Positions 16,860 to 22,925 of a DNA stretch of 22,925 nt are shown piece after piece. The notes under the pieces are model-generated. The model had not been told where the DNA came from. It saw only the letters and a list, made by a program, of their open reading frames with translations, and did no database searches. Within the stretch, counting starts at the first letter, position 1; each line of letters begins with the position of its first letter. Origin of the DNA: Chara braunii. Its lineage: Eukaryota > Streptophyta > Charophyceae > Charales > Characeae. A program made the translations under genes and the position numbers. The DNA lies in NCBI GenBank assembly GCA_003427395.1, contig BFEA01000168.1:1295595-1318519 (forward strand). The letters are read 5' to 3'.

Positions 16860-18530
16860 TAGGAGGGGGAGGAGGGGTGAACTTTCAGGCCCTTCAGGAC
16901 ATTCACCCCTTCAGGATCGTTCACATTGTTCAGGATGCCAAAACGACAGAACCGCGGAAACGAAAGGTAGGGATGAGTGCTCCTTTCAAACCTTTGAAGG
17001 CATTCGCCCCTTCAGGATTGTTCTGAATCCTCAAGCTTAACAGTGAGAGCCATACAGTGGGGGGGGTGTTTTCAAGCCTTCAGGGCATTCACCCCTTCAG
17101 GATCGTTCGAAGATCCTTAAGCTTAACAGCAGGAGCCATACGGTGGGGGAGGTGCTTTGTGGCCTTCAAAACATTCACCCCTTCCTGATCGTTCAGGATC
17201 CTCAAGCTTAACAGCAAGTGTCATACGGTGGGATGGGGTGCTTTCAGGCCTTCAGGGCATTCACCCCTTCAGGATCGTTCAAGATCCCCAACGCTTAACA
17301 GTGGGAGCCATACGGTGGGGGGGAGGTGCTTTCAGGCCTTCAGAGCATTCATCCCTTCAGGATGCTTCAGGATCCTCAAACTTAACAGTGACAACCATAG
17401 GGTGGGGGGGGGGGCTCTTTCAGGCCTGCAGGGCATTCACCCCTTCAGGATCGTTCAAGATCCTCAAGCTTAACAGTGGGAGCTATAGGGTGGGGGGGGG
17501 TTCTTTCAGGCCCTCGAGGCATTCACCCCTTCAGGATCGTTCGCATTGTTCATGATGCCAAAATGACACAACAGTGGAAACCAAATATGGGGACGGGTGC
17601 TCCTTTCAGACCTCTGAAGGCATTCACTTCTTCTGGATCGTTTAGGATCCTCAGCGCTTAACAGTGGGAGCCATGGGGGGGAAGGTGCTTTCAGGCCTTC
17701 AGGGCATTCACCCCTTCAAGATGGTTCATAAAAAAAAATAAAAAAATAAAAAAAAACCTATCATGAAGGGGTGAAGGCCTTGAAAGTCCTCGCACCTCCT
17801 TTCGATTCCTTGCTTTCAGACTACCGAAGACATTCACCTCTTCAGGATCGTTCAGGATCCTCAGCGCCTAACAGTGGGAGCCATAGGGTGGGGGGGGGGC
17901 TTTCAAGCCTTCAGGGCATTCACCCCTTCAGGATGGTTTACCAAAAAAAAAAACATCATGAAGGCTATGAACAATCCTGAAGGGGTGAATGTCCTGAACA
18001 GCTTGAAAGCAACCCCCTCCCTTTGGCTTTCACTATCATGAAGGGGTGAAGGCCTTAAAAGTCCTCGCACCTCCTTTCGACTCCCTGCTTTCAGACCATC
18101 GAAGGCATTCACCTCTTCAGGATTGTTCAGGATCCTCAGCGCTTAACAGTGGGAGTCATAGGGTGGAGGGGAAACTTTCAGGCCTTAGGGAATTCACCCC
18201 TTCATGATGGTTCACCGGAAAAATAAATAAATAAATAAAAATCATGAAGACTATGAACAATCCCGAAGAGGTGAATGTCGTGAACGGCCTAAAAACAACC
18301 CCCCCTTTGGCTCTCACTATCATGAAGGGGTGAAGGCTTTGAAAGCCCTTGCACCTCCTTTCGACTTCTTGCTTTCAAACCACCGAAGGCATTCACCTCT
18401 TCAGGATAGTTCAAATCCTCAGCGCTTTACAGTGGGAGCCGTAGGGAGCGGGGGAGGGGGTGCTTTCAGACCTTCAGGGCATTCACCCCTTCAGGATTGT
18501 TCACGGGAAAAAAAAAATAAAAAAAAATTG
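16860..18530 (+). repeat. 86-bp satellite array with interspersed foldback units
   Basis: The anchor ATTCACCCCTTCAGGAT recurs at 16901, 17002, 17087, 17173, 17259, 17347, 17435, 17521, 17622, 17706, 17832, 17918, 18107, 18192, 18391 and 18481. The basic spacing is 84-90 bp, with insert-bearing spacings of 101, 126, 189 and 199 bp. A unit is roughly a G-run, CTTTCAGGCCTTCAGGGCATTCACCCCTTCAGG split by GATCGTTCAGGATCCTCA, then AGCTTAACAGTGGGAGCCATA. From 17706 onward inverted copies appear next to direct ones, separated by A-rich loops. Frames through it are repeat translations (HSPLQDRS), not genes. Confidence 0.93.
17900..18009. repeat. Foldback unit inside the satellite
   Basis: The left arm 17900-17938 (CTTTCAAGCCTTCAGGGCAT...) is the imperfect reverse complement of 17970-18009 (...GTCCTGAACAGCTTGAAAG), with about 35 of 40 positions pairing. 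The 31-nt loop is A-rich. Similar units occupy 17688-17786 and 18177-18294. Confidence 0.8.
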
Positions 18531-19119
18531 ACCATGAACAACATATTCTACCCCAAGCTTTCACAATTGCAAATTATGATTCATCACATACAAACATGAA
18601 TTCAAATCCGAAAAACCACTTAATTTTTCTCACTTTCAGAATAATCATCTATGAATATTCATCCATGTGATAACCACTTGTGGTGAAAGTGAACTCTGGC
18701 GCGATTGGCATTGGGTACAACTAGTTCACCACCTCGAGGACGGAGACTAGGATTCTTGTGGGGGCAAAGAATGTCAGGGTGATGATGGGGTTCGGCCCCT
18801 GCGGAGAAGAGGCTAACTGAAGTTCTTCACGAGGACGGAGTCGGGGGAGGACGGAGGTGATCAGGATGGAGGCAGTGGGTGGTGGATGTGATTGGCGCTG
18901 AAATTTCGGCGGGTACCAACCACTGACCACTAACTTCACTTAGATCAGTCTTTGTTCTTCCCTTTGATGATGGAGGCAGGGGTGTTCTGTGAGACTAAAG
19001 TTTTTTCTAAATTTTTTCTAAATTTTACTGATTTCGTCTCTCGAGAAGGTTGTAGGAATAAGTGATATCTGGCAATTCATTTGTAATCCTGCGTAGGGTG
19101 GTCGAAAATTTAGTGGCCC
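18531..19119. other. No gene recognised
   Basis: AT-rich at first, then G-rich from 18730. No repeat or supported frame was noted; TTTTTTCTAAATT is duplicated side by side at 19002-19026. Confidence 0.5.
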
Positions 19120-20050
19120 TCAAAGATCGATGTTGGAGCAACGTTGGCCAGAGCTGGAGCCAGGTGGAGCAACTCTGTGACCTAGCTTAGTGGGGGCGTG
19201 AGGCCTGGTAGAGAGATCTGAGGGGCAGTTTGCGGGGACAGTCTCAGTGGTCATCGGGGAACGTAACTGAAGCAATGTTGGGTGTTGATGGAGCAAGGTG
19301 GTGCAACTCTGTAACCTAGCGTGATGGGAGCATGAGGCCAAGAAGACCTTCGGTTCGTGCCGAAAACAGCTATGCTGGTGGTGGTCGAAGGTGGATTGAA
19401 TAGGTTTCACCTATGTCATTCATGGTTGGGAGGCTTGTTGACACACATCTTCTTAATGTTTCTGAGTTTTTTTTTTTCTTCAATTGTTCTTAGTCGAAGC
19501 CGAGTAATGGTCCTAGTAGCTAAAAAAAAAGGTTGGTTGTTCTTATGAATGCCTTAAGACTCTGGAGACTCTTAGCAACCCATCTTAGGCAGTTGTGAAG
19601 TTGTTATACTCAGTGATTTGTGATTGTTCGATGCCAGAACGACGCTGGTCGGTGCTGGGGTGTTGCCCTGTAACCTGTTGATGTTGGAGCGTGAGGCATG
19701 GTAGAGAGATCTAGGGATGTTGTTGGGTGGGCATCCTAAGGGACAGTCAAGGTTTGCTGCTGGGACGACGCAGGTCAGAGATGGGGTGAGTTGTGTTGCC
19801 CTGTAACCCAGCAGGGTGGGGGCTTGAGGCCTGGAAGAGCTGAGTAGGGAGTAAGACTGTGTTGGAAAGTCTTAGAAGGGTTGTTAGGGATCTTGAAGGT
19901 TCTGAGCATTCGTAGGACCTCTATGGCAGCCTATTGCATGAGTAGTTCCTTAATAGGTTATTAGATATTCATGATCCGCCCCATGCTTTCTGAATCATAT
20001 GATGTTCACAGATTATTCTCAGTCGAAGCCGGGTAATGGCCCCGATATCT
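19120..20050 (+). repeat. Higher-order direct duplication with about 135-bp subunits
   Basis: Diverged subunits share TGCAACTCTGTAACCTAGC-like and GAGGCCTGGTAGAGAGATCT-like cores. The CTGTAACCT-type core occurs at about 19173, 19311, 19671 and 19802. A second marker, AGTCGAAGCCGGGTAATGG or its variant, occurs at about 19491 and 20020. The pairs are offset by about 490-530 bp, so a block of two subunits plus a tail was itself duplicated. Confidence 0.7.
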
Positions 20051-20538
20051 CAAATGATCTCAAATGTTCTCTTAGTTCTCAATAATCTGTATAATTCGAT
20101 ATGGGACACTGGGCCCGGTTCCCAGCACGTGTCGCTCCCCACGAATAAACTAGAGCATTTGTATAAAAAAAAATAAATAAATAAATAAAAAAATGTAGCG
20201 CCGCACCTTTCCATTTTTTTGGTTGAGTTTCATTCCTTTCCCCTACTTGGGCCCTTGCTCCACTCCTCAGCAAATGTGAAAAATACGAATGAATCTTCTA
20301 CTAGAATGTGGACAAATACAATTTTTTTTTTTTGTCTCAGTGACCACGGTAGTGCAGCGGGACCTTGGTGACTAACTTTCTTATTTTTCCACTTTCTTGG
20401 TTGCGCCACTTTCTTGGCCGCACCACATTCTTGGCTGTCAAAAGCGCCTTCGCGCACGGAAAGAGGAGAGAGAGAGAGCTCTGCAGCACGTGTCAGTGAC
20501 CTGAAGGGCAATTTCTTGCCTGAAGAAGAGCATAGGGG

Positions 20539-20597
<59 letters not shown>

Positions 20598-20690
20598 ACG
20601 GGCAGTGATCTGTGATTACGGGTTGCACGGGCCTGTCCCGTTCACCAGGGCAAGAACGGAGCAGGCATTGACCTTAGGGGAGGCGGAGGT
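20051..20690. other. No gene recognised; A-rich runs and a GA array
   Basis: It holds A/T runs at 20164-20192 and 20322-20333. Short near-repeats of CTTTCTTGGCCGCACCA lie at 20391-20435, and a (GA)n array at 20543-20595. Frames crossing the array are low complexity. Confidence 0.5.
20543..20595. repeat. (AG)n microsatellite, 53 nt
   Basis: Uninterrupted AG dinucleotides between GGGGGCAC and CCACGGGC. Confidence 0.97.
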
Positions 20691-20693
20691 TAC

Positions 20694-20850
20694 ATTCGAA
20701 TACAACAATTTTCGCCTCTTTGAAATTCAAAATTAACTTATATGCGTAGTATTCGAATAGAAAGCATATGTGTTATATTTGAAGTGCCCAACCCGTTTTT
20801 TTATAAAATTCGAATACAACGCATATGTGTTATATTCGGAGGAAGACGGT
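20694..20850. repeat. Two imperfect palindromes built on ATTCGAATA...GCATATGTGT
   Basis: TTCGAATAGAAAGCATATGT... (20754-20785) and TTCGAATACAACGCATATGT... (20810-20841) are 32-bp elements. Each is close to its own reverse complement and centred on CATATG; I count 26 of 32 symmetric positions in the second. ATTCGAATACAAC also occurs singly at 20695. Confidence 0.65.
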
Positions 20851-20959
20851 AGTCGTTTTCTAGTTTTTTCCTTAGTCGCCTCGACCACTTGGTCGGGGCC
20901 TTTATTAATTTTCATTCCGTATTTCGAGCATGTGGTAGCAAAAACTGCCTGACCTATTA

Positions 20960-21420
20960 CCAACAACCCCGATCATACGACCGGGTATATTTAAACCGTC
21001 GTCGAGCTCTAAGTTCTTCGACATCCTATCCCTTGTTGTATAGTTAGTATACCTTCAGTTACCATATGCCACAAGCAATTCCTTAATAATCCCGACCATA
21101 CGGTCATACGGTTGAGGCATATAGTAAATTTTAACCATGTTGTCGAACTCTAGGCGTGCCGACGCACTAACCTTTAATCTCACACGCGTGTCGTTGCCCT
21201 CGACGACCCGACTAATTTATTTTAACTGACCCTTCGACTTCAGTGGTCAGGGTTATTTATTCTAACCGACCCCCTCGAACTCAACGATCGGGGGTGGGTA
21301 TTATTACTTTTTATATCCACCCCGACGCGCGCCGAGATAGCGTAAGTGCGAGTCAATCAATTTTTTTACCCGTATGCCTCGGCCTCAATGGTCGAGGAAC
21401 CCGTCTCAAAGTGTCGTGCA
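20960..21420. repeat. Diverged modules with TTTAACcgn..CTCGAACTC..GGTCGGGG
   Basis: Related phrases recur: TTTAAACCGTCGTCGAGCTC near 20990, TTTTAACCATGTTGTCGAACTC near 21131, TTTAACTGACCCTTCGACTTC near 21220, and CTAACCGACCCCCTCGAACTC near 21261. CGACC/GGTCG inverted pairs lie between them. This is an old, degenerate tandem family; no gene. Confidence 0.45.
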
Positions 21421-21424
21421 AAAG

Positions 21425-21545
21425 CGGAAAAACACTTATACTTCAAACTAGTTCCGACATGGTAGTCAATATCGCCACTTTTGTTACATGTAAAAATACG
21501 GGCAAGTACCTTTGTAAGGGCAGTGACCCAGACGTCTCAAAGCCA
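21425..21545 (+). repeat. Diverged repeat, partner of 22013-22150
   Basis: GACATGGTAGTCAATATCG and CGGGCAAGTACCTTTGTAAG here resemble GATAGGGTGGTTAATACCG and TGGGCAAATACCCTTGTAAG in the partner. Similarity is about 70 percent by eye over some 65 bp. Confidence 0.5.
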
Positions 21546-21566
21546 CAAGCAGTTATTGGGTAGCTG

Positions 21567-21975
21567 AAAATTCAGGAATGAAAATTCTGAAGTGAGAGTT
21601 TTGGGCAGTCTGAAAATCCTGAATGGTTCTGAAGTGGTAAAAGGTCCGACGACCCTGAAAACCACCTGTTTAGGCAGGTTGCATCCTGAAGTGGTGAAAG
21701 GTGTTATGAAGTGATCAAGTGAGAGTTTTTGGCAATCTGAAAATCATGAATGGTTTTGAAGTAGTGAAAGGTCCGAAGACCATGAAAACCACTTTTCAGC
21801 ACTTGAGGATGCAGCCTGCCTAAACAGGTGGTTTTCAGGGTCTTCGGAGCTTTCACCACTTCAGGACCATTCAGGATTTTCAGACTTGAATGGTCCTGAA
21901 GCGGTGAAAGGTCTGAACACCCTGAAAACCACCTGTTTAGGCAGACTGCATCCTGAAGTGGTGAAGGGTGTCCTA
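21567..21975. repeat. Long foldback (inverted-repeat) element
   Basis: Direct units at 21609-21700, 21736-21793 and 21886-21970 alternate with an inverted unit at 21792-21883. The last two form a near-perfect hairpin. CCACCTGTTTAGGCAG on one arm pairs with CTGCCTAAACAGGTGG on the other, arms are about 75 bp, and the loop between CCATTCA and TGAATGG is about 13 nt. The CCTGAA/TTCAGG vocabulary recalls the 86-bp satellite. Confidence 0.85.
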
Positions 21976-22012
21976 AAGTGGTAATGAAAAATACGATTGT
22001 TGTTAACCTTCT

Positions 22013-22150
22013 CTCCTCAAAGCATCGCACCAAAGTATATAAGTTTTTCCGCCAAAACTGGCCCAGATAGGGTGGTTAATACCGTCGTTCTGTCGAAACC
22101 AAAAACATGGGCAAATACCCTTGTAAGGGTATTAGTCCCGACACCGGTAC
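22013..22150 (+). repeat. Diverged repeat, partner of 21425-21545
   Basis: See the partner for the matching phrases. It follows ATG 21984, whose short frame (MKNTIVVNLLSSKH) resembles the start of the unknown protein at 394 (MKKKVVVNLLSANH), then stops at about 22070. Confidence 0.45.
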
Positions 22151-22382
22151 TTACCTGTAGCCATGACATTAAGGGTTGCAGCGATGGAAAACACTCAAGT
22201 AGCGGGGAAAGAGGTCCATGACACTTAAGAGAAGTAGAAAAGTATTCAAGTAGCAGGTAGGTCTGGACCACACCAAGTACGGTAGATGTGTCGGGTATTT
22301 CGGGTCAAGCAGAAAAAGACAAAAGTTGGCATCTTTAGAGATCCAACACCGGTAGATAGGTGTATATTAGTTCAAGTAGTCT

Positions 22383-22465
22383 GATTCTAGGCCCTGTGCG
22401 GATGATATCAAAACTTGCAATGACCTTTTCTTCCGAAAGGGAGGAAATACCGGTTGCTTGGGTGG
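22383..22465 (+). repeat. Dispersed repeat, copy 2
   Basis: Partner of 4571-4654 (minus strand), about 72 percent identical with one indel. The copies lie 17.7 kb apart in inverted orientation. Confidence 0.6.
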
Positions 22466-22579
22466 CCTCGCGATTAGGAAGTCACTGTCTGAGAGGCAAA
22501 TTCCTCTCTACATATGGGAGGCCGAGCGGTAGCTTCAAGCTCAGGTTGCAGAATACAAGTAAGGTCTGAGGTACTCGCT

Positions 22580-22746
22580 CGCTACGTGGCACCGTCGGCC
22601 GCGGATCCTGCGGCCTCGGCCACGGCCGAGGAGGCCGGCAACAGGTCCTCGACCGAGGCCGCGCAGCCACGCGCGTGACCTGTGCCCCACGTCCTTTAAA
22701 GGACTGCACAAAAAAACATAAGAATTTTTTTTTTTTTGGGGGGGGG
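22580..22746. other. GC-rich palindromic patch and homopolymer junction
   Basis: CCTCGGCC-AC-GGCCGAGG (22614-22631) is a perfect 8-bp stem with a 2-nt loop. GTCCTTTAAAGGAC (22691-22704) is a perfect 14-bp palindrome. T13 (22725-22737) runs straight into G9 (22738-22746). Base composition is far more GC-rich than its surroundings up to about 22690. Confidence 0.8.
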
Positions 22747-22797
22747 TGTGCTTTTCTTGAGTGCCTTAGATAATTTAAAAAATAGAAAAAAAGAATC

Positions 22798-22818
22798 ATT
22801 GATTGATTGGTTGATTGG

Positions 22819-22854
<36 letters not shown>
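22798..22854. repeat. (GATT)n microsatellite with GGTT variants
   Basis: Tetranucleotide array with a few GGTT units. Minus-strand frames read Asn-Gln-Ser repeats and are not genes. Confidence 0.93.
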
Positions 22855-22880
22855 AGAGGGGTCCTCCCTCCCCTCCTCGG

Positions 22881-22925
22881 CACACACACACACACGCCCA
22901 CACACGCCCACACACGCGCGCCCAC
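22881..22925. repeat. (CA)n and CACACGCCCA repeat at window end
   Basis: CA dinucleotides pass into CACACGCCCA units and continue to the end of the window. Confidence 0.9.

Noticed and set aside
17100-17120. tRNA B-box-like GTTCGAAGATCC
   Set aside because: It lies in a satellite unit where other copies read GTTCAGGATCC; no A-box or cloverleaf around it.
17157-17555. 132-codon frame with HSPLQDRS repeats
   Set aside because: Translation of the 86-bp satellite; the phase drifts between units and there is no selection signal.
20230-20628. 132-codon minus-strand frame
   Set aside because: Driven by the AG array and A-runs; no recognisable protein features.

Overview
This window looks like nuclear DNA from a large, repeat-rich eukaryotic genome, most likely a plant or streptophyte alga. 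It contains a Ty3/gypsy retroelement of the plant kind, consensus GT..AG splice sites, long GA/CT microsatellites, satellite-like tandem arrays and decayed genes. The wording of the gag-pol product reminds me of elements from the charophyte Chara braunii; that is recollection, not a database result. I see no bacterial operon, CRISPR array, rRNA or convincing tRNA.

Two assembly artefacts must be set aside first. Perfect 38-bp palindromes at 212-249 and 4927-4964 are back-to-back Nextera transposon ends (a mate-pair circularisation junction). The first joins a 211-bp exact copy of reverse transcriptase sequence (14687-14897) to position 250. The second makes a false 176-bp tandem duplication (4751-4926 and 4965-5140).

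Layout: 391-1810 is a decayed gene of unknown family with two homologous modules about 0.8 kb apart. 2052-2609 is a strongly divergent histone H3-type histone fold with a lengthened loop 1 and a basic C-terminal extension, followed by good splice donors. 2610-5740 is mostly microsatellite and low-complexity DNA. 6012-7103 is a broken Ulp1/SENP-like (C48) cysteine protease whose His, Asp and Cys motifs are still readable. 7413-8596 is an unknown two-frame coding relic behind a CT-repeat polypyrimidine tract. 9311-10003 is a 168-bp tandem repeat with internal hairpins. 11544-16794 is a dead Ty3/gypsy element (gag, protease, RT, RNase H, integrase) with no LTRs that I can see. It is followed at 16860-18530 by an 86-bp satellite that turns into foldback units. 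19120-20050 is a nested higher-order duplication. 20690-22150 holds palindromes, diverged modules and a long foldback. The last 350 bp are GC-rich and simple-sequence DNA.

Nothing here forms a demonstrable working system. The best biological candidates are the H3-like (possibly CenH3-like) gene with its neighbouring duplicated-module gene, and the foldback/satellite structures. All retroelement genes and the protease carry stops, frameshifts or lost catalytic residues.
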